Positions 19,690 to 29,656 are shown, numbered from the stretch's first letter. The stretch is DNA of 64,000 bases from Mameliella sp. MMSF_3455 (GCF_030733205.1 NZ_JASHJL010000023.1:1-64000), one strand, 5' to 3'. The notes: a model not told the origin generated them from the letters alone. Made by a program: numbers and translations.

Positions 19690-20571
19690 ATGTCCGATCT
19701 TGCCAACAAGAAACCGCCATCGCTGGTGGCCCTGTCGACGATTTTCGTGCTGTTCTGGCTGATCGTCGCCGCCTTCCCGTTTCTCTGGACGATGTGGGGA
19801 TCATTCAAGGTCGAGGGGGATTTCTTTTCCCGCGCCGACTGGATGAACGCGATCACGGGTCCGGTGACGGAACGCCAGCATGGCGCGCCTTTCACGCTGG
19901 ACGGGTATCGCGGCGCCTGGATCGAACAGGAATTCTGGCGCGCGGTCGTCAATACCGGCATCGTCGTCTTCTTTACCGTGATCATCTCGCTGACACTCGG
20001 CACGCTTGGCGGCTATGCGCTGGCGCGGTCGGGGTTCAAGTACACCTTCTGGCTGCTGATGGCGGCGCTGGTGTTCCGCGCCATGCCGCATGTGACGCTG
20101 GTTTCGGGCTACCTGCTGCCGTTCTTCCAGATGAACATCTGGGGCTATCTGCCCACAACGATCATCGTGCTGGTGGCGATCAACCAGCCTTTCACCCTCT
20201 GGATGCTGCACAGCTTCTTCCTATCGATCCCCAAGGATCTGGATGAGGCGGCGATGGTGGACGGCTGCACCCGGTTCCAGGCGTTCCGGCTGGCGATCAT
20301 CCCGGTGATGTGGCCGGGTGTGGTCACGACGGGGCTGTTCAGCTTCCTCTTGGCCTACAATGACTTCGCCGTCACTTCGATGCTGCTTACGCAGGAAAAC
20401 GCGACGATGATCCCCAAGATCAACTCGTTCCTGGGCTCCACCCAGGAAGAGGGCAAGGTGATGTATGCCGTCGCCGCCGTCGTCTCGGCCATCGTGCCGC
20501 TCTTCGTGCTCATCCTGTTCTTCCAACGTCAAATCGTGAGCGGCCTGACCGCTGGCGCCGTCAAGGGATAA
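19690..20571 (+). CDS. ABC transporter permease 2 (MalG type)
   Basis: A 293-residue CUT1 permease with about six helices and the EAA loop KDLDEAAMVDGCTRFQAFRL. It starts 14 bases after permease 1 and is followed 12 bases later by the ATPase gene, so all three belong to one operon. Confidence 0.88.
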   Translation: MSDLANKKPPSLVALSTIFVLFWLIVAAFPFLWTMWGSFKVEGDFFSRADWMNAITGPVTERQHGAPFTLDGYRGAWIEQEFWRAVVNTGIVVFFTVIISLTLGTLGGYALARSGFKYTFWLLMAALVFRAMPHVTLVSGYLLPFFQMNIWGYLPTTIIVLVAINQPFTLWMLHSFFLSIPKDLDEAAMVDGCTRFQAFRLAIIPVMWPGVVTTGLFSFLLAYNDFAVTSMLLTQENATMIPKINSFLGSTQEEGKVMYAVAAVVSAIVPLFVLILFFQRQIVSGLTAGAVKG

Positions 20572-20583
20572 GGGGCTTTTCAA

Positions 20584-21639
20584 ATGGCCAGACTGCAACT
20601 CAAGAACGTGAACAAGCGCTGGGGTTCCTTCGTCGGCGTGGACAATTTCGATCTGGATATCGCGGACCAGGAATTCCTTGTCCTGTTGGGGCCCTCGGGC
20701 TGCGGCAAATCCACCACCATGCGGATGATCGCCGGGCTGGAGGAGGTGACCGATGGCGAAATCTGGCTGGGCGACCGGGTGGTGAACAACCTTGAGCCCA
20801 AGGATCGCGACATCTCGATGGTGTTCCAATCCTACGGGCTCTACCCGAACCTCAGCGTCTACGAGAACATCCGCTTTCCGCTGCGGGTGCGGAAGGTGCC
20901 CAAGGACCAGCATCACGAGATGGTCATGAAGGCCGTCGAGATGGTCGAATTGCAGGACTTCATGGATCGCCGTCCCGCCGAACTGTCTGGCGGTCAACGT
21001 CAGCGCGTGGCATTGGGCCGCGCCATCGTGCGCAAGCCCACGGTTTTCCTGATGGACGAACCTCTTTCGAACCTCGACGCCAAGCTGCGGGTCAGCACCC
21101 GGGCGCAGATCAAGAACCTGCAGTCCAAGCTGAAGACGACAACCGTCTACGTCACCCATGACCAGATCGAGGCCATGACCCTCGCGGATCGGGTGGTCGT
21201 CATGAACAAGGGCAAGATCCAGCAGGTTGGCACGCCCACGGACATCTACGACAACCCGGCCAATACCTTCGTTGCCAGTTTCATCGGCTCCCCGGCGATG
21301 AACCTGGTTGAAGGCAGGCTGGAAAACGGCGTCTTCGAGGGCGACGGCATCCGGGTCGAGGGCTTGGCTGCCGGCCCGTCCGGCAATGTGACCCTCGGCT
21401 TCCGCGCCGAGGATGCCGAGATCGTCGAGGGCGCGGGCGAGATTTCCGCGCCGATGTATTCCATCGAGCTCCTGGGCGAGGCCTCGATGATCACCTGGCG
21501 GCTGGGCGGATCGCTCGTCTCGATCAAGACCAACAAGGAATACCGGGCCGAGATCGGCGACACGGTGAACGCCAGCATCCCGGCCGGGATCTGCCACCTT
21601 TTCGACACCGCAAGCGGAGAAAGGATCGCACAACAATGA
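20584..21639 (+). CDS. ABC transporter ATP-binding protein (UgpC/MalK type)
   Basis: A 351-residue ATPase with complete motifs: Walker A GPSGCGKST, signature LSGGQRQR, Walker B FLMDEP, D-loop SNLD and switch histidine VYVTHDQ, plus a C-terminal TOBE region. It energises the island's importer, presumably as a homodimer, unlike the split GlpS/GlpT pair. Its stop overlaps the next start as ATGA, linking transport to catabolism. Confidence 0.92.
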   Translation: MARLQLKNVNKRWGSFVGVDNFDLDIADQEFLVLLGPSGCGKSTTMRMIAGLEEVTDGEIWLGDRVVNNLEPKDRDISMVFQSYGLYPNLSVYENIRFPLRVRKVPKDQHHEMVMKAVEMVELQDFMDRRPAELSGGQRQRVALGRAIVRKPTVFLMDEPLSNLDAKLRVSTRAQIKNLQSKLKTTTVYVTHDQIEAMTLADRVVVMNKGKIQQVGTPTDIYDNPANTFVASFIGSPAMNLVEGRLENGVFEGDGIRVEGLAAGPSGNVTLGFRAEDAEIVEGAGEISAPMYSIELLGEASMITWRLGGSLVSIKTNKEYRAEIGDTVNASIPAGICHLFDTASGERIAQQ

Positions 21640-22133
21640 CCCCCGAGGAACAGGCCGAGGCCACACGCCAGGTCATCATCCGCATGGAAGAGGCGCTGGG
21701 CGCCAATTCCAACGACATGGATCAGCATTTCCATGAGGACTTCCGCTGGATGGGCAATCAGGGTTGCGGCACGAAACCGGGGCTGGACGCCTTCCGCCGT
21801 AACTGGCAGCTGCCCTTGCGCGCCGCCTTTACCGAACGGGAGTACAAGACCGAGAAATTCATCTGTGAAGGTGAATGGGCGTCCTGTTTCGGTCATATCG
21901 AGGGCACCCATTCCGGGACCTTCATGGGCATCGCGCCCACCGGCAAGCGGGTAAAGATCCCGTACATGGATTTCTGGAAGGTGACCGAGGGGCGCATCGC
22001 CGACAATTGGGTGTCGGTCGATTTCGCCTCTGTCCTCGCCCAGCTGGGGCGGGACGTTTTCGATGGGCAAGGCTGGGAGCATTTTGACGACGGCACGCTC
22101 ACGCCGCCGAGTGCAGAAAAGGAAACGACATGA
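21636..22133 (+). CDS. Single-module SnoaL-like protein C
   Basis: A 165-residue protein with one NTF2/SnoaL fold and the motif [17 protein letters not shown]. It is coupled to the ATPase in front and to the dehydrogenase behind by ATGA overlaps. SnoaL-fold enzymes act on ring or enol substrates by general acid-base chemistry; its place between transporter and dehydrogenase suggests an early catabolic step. The reaction is unknown. Confidence 0.8.
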   Translation: MTPEEQAEATRQVIIRMEEALGANSNDMDQHFHEDFRWMGNQGCGTKPGLDAFRRNWQLPLRAAFTEREYKTEKFICEGEWASCFGHIEGTHSGTFMGIAPTGKRVKIPYMDFWKVTEGRIADNWVSVDFASVLAQLGRDVFDGQGWEHFDDGTLTPPSAEKETT

Positions 22134-23461
22134 CCATCACCTATCTCAAGCGTGGCAAACCCGAGGCGGATCGTGCCGAGGACGACGCAAAGACCGCGTC
22201 CGTCGTGGCCTCTACGCTCAAGGACATCGAGACGCGTGGCGACGCGGCCGTGCGCGAACTGGCGGTGAAGTTCGACAAGTACGACCGCGAAAGCTATCGC
22301 CTGTCCGAGGCCGAGATCGAGGCGATCATCGCCAAGGTCAGCCCGCAGGATCTCGAAGACATCAAGTTCGCGCAGGAGCAGGTCAGGAACTTTGCCCAGG
22401 CGCAGCGCGACTCGATGCTGGATATCGAGGTCGAGACGCTGCCCGGCGTGATCCTAGGCCACAAGAACATCCCGGTGCAGTCGGTCGGCTGCTATGTGCC
22501 CGGCGGCAAGTTCCCGATGGTCGCCTCGGCGCATATGTCGGTGGCCACGGCCAAGGTAGCGGGCGTGCCGCGCATCGTGGCCTGCACGCCGCCTTTCAAC
22601 GGTGAACCGAACCCGGGCGTGATCGCCGCGATGCACCTGGGCGGCGCGGACGAGATCTATGTGCTGGGCGGCATCCAGGCGGTGGGCGCGATGGCGCTGG
22701 GCACCGAGAGCATCGCCCCGGTGCACCTGCTGGTCGGCCCCGGCAACGCCTTTGTCGCCGAGGCCAAGCGCCAGCTTTTCGGGCGCGTCGGTATCGACCT
22801 CTTTGCCGGGCCGACCGAGACGATGGTGATCGCCGACGAGAGCGCCGCCGATGCGGAACTGTGCGCGACCGACCTGCTGGGGCAGGCCGAACACGGGTAC
22901 AACAGCCCCTGTGTTCTCATCACCAACTCCGAAAAGCTGGCAAGCGAGACACTGGCAGAGATCGACCGCATCCTGGAGATCCTGCCCACTGCAGAGACCG
23001 CGAAAGTCAGCTGGCAGGACTACGGCGAGGTCATCGTCTGCGATACCTATGACGAGATGCTGCAGATGGCTGACGAGATCGCCAGCGAGCACGTCCAGGT
23101 GATGACCGACCGCGACGACTGGTTCCTCGAGAACATGACCTGCTACGGCGCGCTGTTCCTTGGCCCGCGCACCAACGTGGCCAACGGCGACAAGGTGATC
23201 GGTACCAACCACACGCTGCCGACCAAGAAGGCCGGCCGATATACCGGCGGGCTCTGGGTGGGCAAGTACCTGAAGACCCACAGCTATCAGAAGGTCCTGA
23301 CCGACGAGGCCGCAGCCCGGATCGGCGCCTATGGCTCGCGCCTCTGCCTGCTCGAAGGGTTTGTCGGCCATGCGGAACAGTGCAACGTCCGGGTCCGTCG
23401 ATATGGTGGGGTGAATGTGCCCTACGGTGCGCCCGCGCACCTGGTGGAAGCGGCGGAATGA
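22130..23461 (+). CDS. Histidinol-dehydrogenase-like enzyme 1
   Basis: A 443-residue HisD-family enzyme. The family's zinc and catalytic residues are kept: QAEHG (zinc ligands Gln and His), SEHVQV (catalytic Glu-His), the Asp in [13 protein letters not shown] and the His in FVGHAEQ. HisD-type enzymes oxidise a primary alcohol to an acid in two NAD-dependent steps. No histidine gene is nearby, so a catabolic alcohol is the likely substrate, as in HpsN, the HisD homologue acting on dihydroxypropanesulfonate. It overlaps its neighbours by ATGA on both sides. Confidence 0.85.
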   Translation: MTITYLKRGKPEADRAEDDAKTASVVASTLKDIETRGDAAVRELAVKFDKYDRESYRLSEAEIEAIIAKVSPQDLEDIKFAQEQVRNFAQAQRDSMLDIEVETLPGVILGHKNIPVQSVGCYVPGGKFPMVASAHMSVATAKVAGVPRIVACTPPFNGEPNPGVIAAMHLGGADEIYVLGGIQAVGAMALGTESIAPVHLLVGPGNAFVAEAKRQLFGRVGIDLFAGPTETMVIADESAADAELCATDLLGQAEHGYNSPCVLITNSEKLASETLAEIDRILEILPTAETAKVSWQDYGEVIVCDTYDEMLQMADEIASEHVQVMTDRDDWFLENMTCYGALFLGPRTNVANGDKVIGTNHTLPTKKAGRYTGGLWVGKYLKTHSYQKVLTDEAAARIGAYGSRLCLLEGFVGHAEQCNVRVRRYGGVNVPYGAPAHLVEAAE

Positions 23462-24213
23462 CCCTGCCGCGCACACCTTCGCTGCGCCTCGACGGCAAGC
23501 GCGCTCTGGTAACGGGGGCCTCTTCGGGCATCGGTCAGGCCTGCGCCGTGGCGCTGGCCGAGGCCGGCGCGCATGTCGTCTGCGCCGCCCGCGGGACGGA
23601 CCGACTGAACGAGACCGTGTCCGAGATGCGGGCCGAAGGCTGGAGCGCCGAGGCGCTGTCGCTGGACGTCGGCGACCTGGACGCGATGCAGGCGGCCCTG
23701 GCGGGGCAACGGCTCGACGTGGTGGTGAACTCCGCGGGCCTCGCCCGCCACGGCCCGGCGCTGGAGACGACCCCGGCGGATTACGACGCGGTCATGAGCG
23801 TCAACCTGCGCGGGGCCTACTTCCTGTCGGTGGCGGCGGCAAAGGCCATGGCCGAGGGCGGCGGCTCGATCATCCACATCAGCAGCCAGATGGGCCATGT
23901 CGGCGGCATTGACCGGGCGGTCTATTGTGCGTCGAAACACGGCCTCGAGGGCATGATCAAGGCAATGGCCATCGAATGGGGCCCGCAGCGGATCCGCATC
24001 AACTCGATCTGCCCCACATTCATCCGCACGCCGCTGACCGAAGGCACCTTCGACAACCCCGAGCGTGTCGCCTGGATCGAGGAAAAGATCAAGCTGGGCC
24101 GGGTGGGCGAGGTCGAGGATATCATGGGGGCCGTGCTTTATCTGGCCTCCGATGCCTCAGCTCTGGTAACCGGCACCTCCATGTTGATTGACGGAGGCTG
24201 GACGGCGGACTGA
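23458..24213 (+). CDS. Short-chain dehydrogenase/reductase
   Basis: A 251-residue classical SDR with cofactor motif TGASSGIG, the segment NSAG, the catalytic Ser in HISSQMG and YCASK, and the usual C-terminal IDGGW. It probably interconverts a hydroxyl and a keto group of the island's substrate with NAD(P). The start overlaps the dehydrogenase stop by four bases and the stop overlaps the regulator start by one base. Confidence 0.88.
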   Translation: MTLPRTPSLRLDGKRALVTGASSGIGQACAVALAEAGAHVVCAARGTDRLNETVSEMRAEGWSAEALSLDVGDLDAMQAALAGQRLDVVVNSAGLARHGPALETTPADYDAVMSVNLRGAYFLSVAAAKAMAEGGGSIIHISSQMGHVGGIDRAVYCASKHGLEGMIKAMAIEWGPQRIRINSICPTFIRTPLTEGTFDNPERVAWIEEKIKLGRVGEVEDIMGAVLYLASDASALVTGTSMLIDGGWTAD

Positions 24214-25229
24214 TGGCAAGTGAACGGGTGACTTCGATACAGGTGGCGCGACGCGCCGGGGTGAGCCAATCGGCGGTGAGCCGGGTCTTTACACCCGGCG
24301 CCAGCGTGTCCAAGGCGACGCGGGAAAAGGTGCTGCGTGCGGCGGAGGAGTTGGGCTACAGGCCCAACGTCCTGGCCCGCGCCATGATCACCGGCCGGTC
24401 GCGCATCATCGGCCTGGTCGTCGCCTACCTTGAAAATCAGTTCTACCCGGAAGTGGTCGAGCGCTTGTCCGTGGCGCTGCAGAACGAGGGCTATCACGTC
24501 CTCGTCTTCATGTCCTCGCCCACGGTTGGCGACGTTCAGGACGTGATGCGCGAGATCCTCGATTACCAGGTGGACGGCATCGTTCTGGCCTCCGTCTCGA
24601 TGTCCTCGGTGCTGGCACGGCGCTGCCACGATCACGGGATTCCTGTGGTCCTGTTCAATCGCGAGCAGGACGATCCGAGCATGTCTTCCGTGACCACGAA
24701 CAACTATCTCGGCGGACGCGCGGTTGCCGCGCATTTTGCGGCCGCGGGGCACCAAAAGATCGGCTATATCGCCGGGCTCGAAGAGGCCACGACGCAGCGC
24801 GACCGTGAGGCAGGCTTTCGCGACGGGCTGGAAGAGGCGGGGTTGTCCCTGTCGGCGCGCGAGTTGGGCAACTTCGAATATGGCCAGACCCGGGCTGCGG
24901 CGCTGGAAATGTTCGCCGGGCGCGACTATCCCGACGCGGTCTTCGTCTGCAACGACCACATGGCCTTTGCCGCGATGGACGTGATCCGGTTCAAGCTGGG
25001 CCTGCGCGTCCCTGACGATGTGGCCGTGGCGGGTTTTGACGATGTGCCCATCGCCGCCTGGCCGGCCTATGACCTGACCAGTTACCGCCAGCCCATCAAT
25101 CGCATGATCGCGCAGACGGTGAAGGTCCTTCTGCGCCGGATCGAGGACCGTGACACACCGCCCGAGCGCATCACGCTGGACGGCGAGTTGAAGTTGCGCG
25201 GCTCGACCAAGAACATTGGAGCGACCTGA
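24213..25229 (+). CDS. LacI-family regulator of the island
   Basis: A 338-residue LacI/GalR-type regulator: N-terminal helix-turn-helix (about 5-50, with GVSQSAVSRVF and the hinge segment YRPN) and a periplasmic-binding-protein-like sensor domain. It sits inside the operon between the SDR and two SnoaL-like genes. The three 17-bp sites at 15988, 17133 and 33732 have the form expected for its operators. I infer a repressor released by a pathway intermediate; this is not shown. Confidence 0.88.
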   Translation: MASERVTSIQVARRAGVSQSAVSRVFTPGASVSKATREKVLRAAEELGYRPNVLARAMITGRSRIIGLVVAYLENQFYPEVVERLSVALQNEGYHVLVFMSSPTVGDVQDVMREILDYQVDGIVLASVSMSSVLARRCHDHGIPVVLFNREQDDPSMSSVTTNNYLGGRAVAAHFAAAGHQKIGYIAGLEEATTQRDREAGFRDGLEEAGLSLSARELGNFEYGQTRAAALEMFAGRDYPDAVFVCNDHMAFAAMDVIRFKLGLRVPDDVAVAGFDDVPIAAWPAYDLTSYRQPINRMIAQTVKVLLRRIEDRDTPPERITLDGELKLRGSTKNIGAT

Positions 25230-26252
25230 ATGCGCGGATTCGATCCGAAATGGCAGGACGTGCCGCATTTCATCATCGGCATCACCAAGGAGATCTGGGA
25301 GGATCGGGAAATCGGTTCGCTGCGGCACCGCTATGCGCCGGGGCTGATCGTGCGTTCTCCGGCCTCGGTCGTGGTGGATAATTCCAACGTCATCGCCGCG
25401 ACGATGGCCACGCTGGCCGAATTTCCCGATCGTGAACTCTTGGGCGAGGACGTGATCTGGTGCGAGGATCCGGATGGGGCGACCGAGACCTCGGATGCTT
25501 TCCTGTCCTCTCACCGGCTGATCTGTACCGCCACCCATAGCCACCCCGGCATGTACGGCGCGCCCACCGGGCGGCGCGTGGCCTATCGCATTCTGGCCGA
25601 TTGCGCGATCCGCGACGACGCCGTCTATGACGAATGGCTGGTGCGCGACCAGTCCGCCATCGTGGCCCAGATGGGTTTTGACGTGATCGACTGGACCCGT
25701 GACCTGATCGCGCGCGAGGGCGGGCCAGAAGCCTGCGTGCAACCGATGACCCCGGCGACGGATGTGGCCGGCCCCTATGACAGGCGCGGCAACGAGAACG
25801 AATGGGGCCAGCGTTACGCCGATGTGCTCTCGACGATCATGGCCGCCGACATGAACGTGATCCCCCGTGCCTACGACCGTGGTGTGAACCTGCATTACCC
25901 CGGCGGGCAGGATGGCCTTGGCTGGGGCGATGCGGATCGGTTCTGGATGGGCCTGCGCGCCGCCTTTCCCTCGGCAGAGTTTCGGATCGAGCATATCGTG
26001 GGCCGCGAGGACCCGCTGATGCCGCCGCGCGCTGCCGTCCGGTGGAGCCTGCACGGATCGCATTCCGGATGGGGCCGCTTTGGGCGGCCCACGGGCGCCG
26101 AGGTCTACATCATGGGCATCAGTCACGCGGAATTCGGCCCCTTCGCGGGCAGCGGCACATGGGGGGACCCCACGGTGCGCCGCGAATTCACCCTGATCGA
26201 CGAAACTGCGATCTGGAAACAGATCCTCTTGCAAACCGGAGCACATGAATGA
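25230..26252 (+). CDS. Tandem SnoaL-like protein D
   Basis: A 340-residue cytoplasmic protein with two SnoaL-like modules: HSHPGMYGAPTGRRV in the first half and GSHSGWGRFGRPTGAEV in the second. It starts immediately after the LacI gene stop and overlaps the next gene as ATGA. It is a clear paralogue of protein E (shared TLAEFPDR-LLGEDVIW near residue 60-75) and more distantly of protein A. Function unknown. Confidence 0.8.
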   Translation: MRGFDPKWQDVPHFIIGITKEIWEDREIGSLRHRYAPGLIVRSPASVVVDNSNVIAATMATLAEFPDRELLGEDVIWCEDPDGATETSDAFLSSHRLICTATHSHPGMYGAPTGRRVAYRILADCAIRDDAVYDEWLVRDQSAIVAQMGFDVIDWTRDLIAREGGPEACVQPMTPATDVAGPYDRRGNENEWGQRYADVLSTIMAADMNVIPRAYDRGVNLHYPGGQDGLGWGDADRFWMGLRAAFPSAEFRIEHIVGREDPLMPPRAAVRWSLHGSHSGWGRFGRPTGAEVYIMGISHAEFGPFAGSGTWGDPTVRREFTLIDETAIWKQILLQTGAHE

Positions 26253-27259
26253 AGGGGTTTTCCGACAAGTTCAGCGACCTTCCCGATTACATTCTCAAGA
26301 TCACTAGGGAAATCTGGGAAGACCGTGGGCTGGCCACGCTGCACCACTACTATGGCCGCGACATCCCCATGCGCTTTCCTTCGGGGCTTGTGACCGGCAA
26401 TGCCGGTGTCATCGACGGGACATTGGCCACGCTGGCCGAGTTCCCCGACCGGCAGTTGCTGGGCGAGGACGTGATCTGGTCCGAAGGGCCGGAAGAGGGG
26501 CGCTACCTGTCCTCGCACCGGCTGGTGACGATGGGCACACATACCGGCCACGGGGCCTTTGGTGCGCCTACGGGGCGCGGCTTTGTCATTCGGGCCATCG
26601 CCGATTGCGCTGCCAAGGGGGACGTGATCGACGATGAATGGCTGATCCGCGACGTCGGCGGTATCGCGCGCCAGCTTGGCCACGACCCGGCGGACTATGC
26701 CCGCTATCAGATCGAGACAGAGGGCGGGCCGGATGCCTGCCAGCGCCCCTTCCATCCCAGCCACGATGTGCAGGGCCCCTACACCGGCCGCGGCAATGAC
26801 AACGAATGGGGCGCGCGCCTGACCGACATCCTGACCCGGATGATGGACAAGGATTTCACCGTCATCCGGCAGGAGTACGACCGCGCGGTGCGCACCGAGC
26901 ACTGGGGGGCGCGGGGCGGCTGGTCCTATGACTTTGCCGAAACCGACTGGATGCGCCTGCGCTCGTCCTTTCCGACCGCAACATTCGAGATCCATCACCA
27001 GATCGGCCGATCGGACCCCGGCACGCCCAACCGCGCCGCCGTGCGCTGGTCGCTGACCGGCACACATTCCGGACACGGCTATTTCGGGGCGCCCACCGGG
27101 GCCGAGGTGCACGTCATGGGCATCACCCATGCCGAGTGGGGCGAATGGGGCCTGCGCCGCGAATTCACCCTGATCGACGAGGTGGCGATCTGGAAACAGA
27201 TCCACCTTCACACCGGCGACGTGACCTGCCGAGCTGCACCGCTGGCAGAGGCGGGATGA
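26249..27259 (+). CDS. Tandem SnoaL-like protein E
   Basis: A 336-residue paralogue of protein D lying directly behind it, with motifs GHGAFGAPTGRG and GTHSGHGYFGAPTGAEV. The adjacent pair looks like a tandem gene duplication of an already duplicated domain. D and E may form a heteromer. The stop overlaps a possible small frame at 27256. Confidence 0.8.
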   Translation: MKGFSDKFSDLPDYILKITREIWEDRGLATLHHYYGRDIPMRFPSGLVTGNAGVIDGTLATLAEFPDRQLLGEDVIWSEGPEEGRYLSSHRLVTMGTHTGHGAFGAPTGRGFVIRAIADCAAKGDVIDDEWLIRDVGGIARQLGHDPADYARYQIETEGGPDACQRPFHPSHDVQGPYTGRGNDNEWGARLTDILTRMMDKDFTVIRQEYDRAVRTEHWGARGGWSYDFAETDWMRLRSSFPTATFEIHHQIGRSDPGTPNRAAVRWSLTGTHSGHGYFGAPTGAEVHVMGITHAEWGEWGLRREFTLIDEVAIWKQIHLHTGDVTCRAAPLAEAG

Positions 27260-27447
27260 CGGCCGTCCCTTCATATGAGGGGTGTCTGTCGGGGGCCGGA
27301 CCCAAGGCGCGGGACATGATCGCCCTGGCGCACCGTCTGCGGCCCCTGCACGGGTTCCTGGCCAGCCGCCGCGCGCGGCGGTTGAACAACCGCCCGCCGG
27401 GGGCGCTGAACAGATCTCACCGGATTTGTTCAACCCGCCGCGCCTGA
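27256..27447 (+). CDS. Possible 63-residue small protein (doubtful)
   Basis: A frame that starts with an ATGA overlap to protein E and ends 29 bases before the cupin gene. The product would be Arg-rich and Leu-rich with no recognised domain. The overlap is like the other couplings in this operon, but the composition is also what a non-coding GC-rich gap would give. I record it because it fills the only 217-bp gap in this part of the operon. Confidence 0.25.
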   Translation: MTAVPSYEGCLSGAGPKARDMIALAHRLRPLHGFLASRRARRLNNRPPGALNRSHRICSTRRA

Positions 27448-27476
27448 CATTGCGCGGCAACCAGAGGAAGACCCAC

Positions 27477-28442
27477 ATGACACCGCAAGACATGGCCGCG
27501 CGCATCGTTCGCTACGGCGAACTTCAACCCTGCAAGACCGCCTTCATCGACGCCCATACGCCCGGCTCTGATCAGAAGGAAAACTTTACCATCATCGGCG
27601 GCGGCGTCTCCGAGTCGCCAGACCAGCACGTCCACATCACCATCCCGCACGGGTTCAACATAGGCGCGGCGGGGCAGCCGCCGAAGTGCCGCAACTCGAT
27701 GCACAACCATCGCACGGCAGAGGTGTTCTTCATCCTTTCCGGGCGCTGGCGCTTCTTCTGGGGGGAAAAAGGCGATGCCGGCGAGGTGATCCTTGAAGAA
27801 GGGGATATCTTCAACATCCCCACCAATATCTTCCGCGGGTTCGAGAACATCGGCACCGACTACGGGATGATCATGGCGATCCTCGGCGGCGACGACGCCG
27901 GTGGCGGCGTGATCTGGGCGCCGCATGTGATCGAGGATGCCAAGGATCACGGGCTGATCCTGGGCGAGAACGGCAAGCTCTACGACAGCAAGAAGGGCGA
28001 GAGCCTGCCCGAGGGCGTCAAACCGATGCCGCTTCTGACAAAGGAGGAGCTGGCCAAGGTAGATTGCCCGACCACGGCGCAGGTGATCGGCGGTTACGTC
28101 CGGCGCTATCTCGACATGGTGGCCCTGGCCAATGACGGGGCCGTCAAGGTGATCGGCGAAACCGGCATCATCCGCGACAAGCCGGGGTTCGAGGTCGATT
28201 TCCTGACCCGAGCCAATGCCGCCACGGAAAAACACGCGCATGACAAACCCTCGGTCCTGATGCCGGTCAAGGGACACTGGCGCGTCGACTGGGAGGGCGG
28301 CAGCGCCATCCTGGCGCCGGGCGACACAATGAGCGTTCCCGAAAATCTTGGGCATTCCGCCGTGCCTTCGATGACCGGCGAGGCCGCGATGTACAAGGTG
28401 ATCGCCACCGAGGATCCGGCCGGCCAGACCTGGAAGGGGTGA
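27477..28442 (+). CDS. Double-cupin protein
   Basis: A 321-residue protein with two beta-barrel cupin domains. The first has MHNHRTAEVFFILSG, with the His-His-Glu metal ligands and a later glycine-aspartate turn; the second has KHAHDKPSVLMPVKG and GDTMSVPENLGH. Bicupins of this size include metal-dependent dioxygenases and isomerases. The ATG at 27477 has AGAGGAAG before it. It belongs to the island by strand and position; the reaction is unknown. A terminator follows. Confidence 0.8.
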   Translation: MTPQDMAARIVRYGELQPCKTAFIDAHTPGSDQKENFTIIGGGVSESPDQHVHITIPHGFNIGAAGQPPKCRNSMHNHRTAEVFFILSGRWRFFWGEKGDAGEVILEEGDIFNIPTNIFRGFENIGTDYGMIMAILGGDDAGGGVIWAPHVIEDAKDHGLILGENGKLYDSKKGESLPEGVKPMPLLTKEELAKVDCPTTAQVIGGYVRRYLDMVALANDGAVKVIGETGIIRDKPGFEVDFLTRANAATEKHAHDKPSVLMPVKGHWRVDWEGGSAILAPGDTMSVPENLGHSAVPSMTGEAAMYKVIATEDPAGQTWKG

Positions 28443-28458
28443 GCCACGGCACGGACCG

Positions 28459-28487
28459 GCCCCGGGCCTGACCCGGGGCTTCTCTTT
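28459..28487 (+). terminator. Terminator after the cupin gene
   Basis: GCCCCGGG (28459-28466) and CCCGGGGC (28472-28479) form a perfect 8-bp stem with a five-base loop, followed by TTCTCTTT. It is the strongest terminator-like signal within the plus-strand island and divides it into two parts. Confidence 0.65.
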
Positions 28488-28498
28488 CGAACCATGAG

Positions 28499-28518
28499 GT
28501 CCCGGCCAAGTCCGGGAC
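28499..28518 (+). terminator. Second hairpin, before the MetE-like gene
   Basis: GTCCCGG (28499-28505) pairs with CCGGGAC (28512-28518) around CCAAGT, ending two bases before the AAGGAG ribosome site of the next gene. It has no T-tail. It could affect translation or stability of the downstream message. Confidence 0.45.
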
Positions 28519-28534
28519 GGAAGGAGCCAGCACT

Positions 28535-29656
28535 ATGCCCATCCAGACAACGCACGTCGGGTCCTTGCCGCGTACCCAAAAGGTGGTGGATTTCATCTTT
28601 GCCCGCGAAAAGGGGCAGGACTACGACGCCGGTGCCTTCGATGCCGCCATGACAGAGGCGGTGAGAGAGACCGTGCGCAAGCAGGCCGACGCAGGGATCG
28701 ACATCGTTTCCGACGGCGAGACCTCGAAGATCAGCTATGCGACCTACGTCAAGGACCGCTACACCGGTTTCGACGGTGACAGCCCGCGCAATGCGCCCGC
28801 CGACCTGAAGCTGTTTCCCTCTTTCCTCAAGCGCATCGCCGACGATGGTGGCACGCCGCAATACGCGCGCCCGATGTGCGTCGGAGAGGTGAAATCGAAA
28901 GGCCAGGGAGAGTTGGAAAAGGACATCGCAAACCTTCAGGCCGCGATGGCCGCGCACGGGGTGGAGCGGGGGTTCATGAACGCGGCTTCGCCCGGGGTGA
29001 TCTCTCTGTTCCTGCAGAACGACTTTTACAAGACGCGCGAGGCCTACCTCGCCGCGCTGGCCGATGCGATGAAGGCGGAATACGAAACCATCGTCGCCTC
29101 GGGCCTTGACCTGCAGCTGGACTGTCCCGACCTCGCGCTGTCGCGGCATATGCTGTTCACCGAACTCAGTGACGCGGAATTCGTCAAGGTGGCCGCCGCC
29201 CATGTCGAGGCGCTGAACCACGCTTTGTCGGATGTGCCAGAGGACAAGGTGCGCATTCATATCTGCTGGGGCAACTACGAGGGGCCGCATGTCTGCGACA
29301 TTCCGATGGCGCAGATGTTCGACACACTGATGTCGGCGAAGGCGCGATACGTCCTGTTCGAGACCTCGAACCCCCGCCACGGCCACGAATGGACCGTGTT
29401 CCGCGACCGCAAGGCAGACATCCCCGAAGGAAAGGTGCTGGTGCCCGGCGTCGTCGATACGACCACCAACTTCGTCGAACATCCCGACCTTGTGGCGCAG
29501 CGCATCCAGCGCTTTGTCGATATCGTCGGCGCCGACCGTGTGATTGCCGGGTCCGATTGCGGCTTTGGCACCTTCGCGGGCTTTGGCGCGGTCGATCCCG
29601 ACATCGCATATGCCAAGCTCTCGGCCCTGTCCGAGGGGGCGAAGCGCGTTTCATGA
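28535..29656 (+). CDS. MetE-like zinc enzyme (methionine synthase II family)
   Basis: A 373-residue protein that corresponds only to the catalytic half of cobalamin-independent methionine synthase. The zinc-binding residues of that family appear as HICWGN (His and Cys), ETSNPRHG (Glu) and GSDCGFG (Cys). This stand-alone group includes epoxyalkane:coenzyme M transferase and other catabolic methyl- or alkyl-thiol enzymes. Its place in a catabolic island suggests a transfer or C-S/C-O cleavage step, not methionine synthesis. It overlaps the hydrolase gene as ATGA. Confidence 0.8.
   Translation: MPIQTTHVGSLPRTQKVVDFIFAREKGQDYDAGAFDAAMTEAVRETVRKQADAGIDIVSDGETSKISYATYVKDRYTGFDGDSPRNAPADLKLFPSFLKRIADDGGTPQYARPMCVGEVKSKGQGELEKDIANLQAAMAAHGVERGFMNAASPGVISLFLQNDFYKTREAYLAALADAMKAEYETIVASGLDLQLDCPDLALSRHMLFTELSDAEFVKVAAAHVEALNHALSDVPEDKVRIHICWGNYEGPHVCDIPMAQMFDTLMSAKARYVLFETSNPRHGHEWTVFRDRKADIPEGKVLVPGVVDTTTNFVEHPDLVAQRIQRFVDIVGADRVIAGSDCGFGTFAGFGAVDPDIAYAKLSALSEGAKRVS

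Noticed and set aside
22130-23461. Assignment as biosynthetic HisD
   Set aside because: No histidine gene is adjacent, the gene is embedded in a catabolic operon, and a second divergent paralogue belongs to the same regulon. HpsN was considered, but no sulfonate genes were seen.
24138-26246. 702-codon antisense open frame over the LacI and SnoaL-like genes
   Set aside because: Composition is Arg/His/Pro-rich as expected from a shadow frame, and the plus-strand genes have clear domains.
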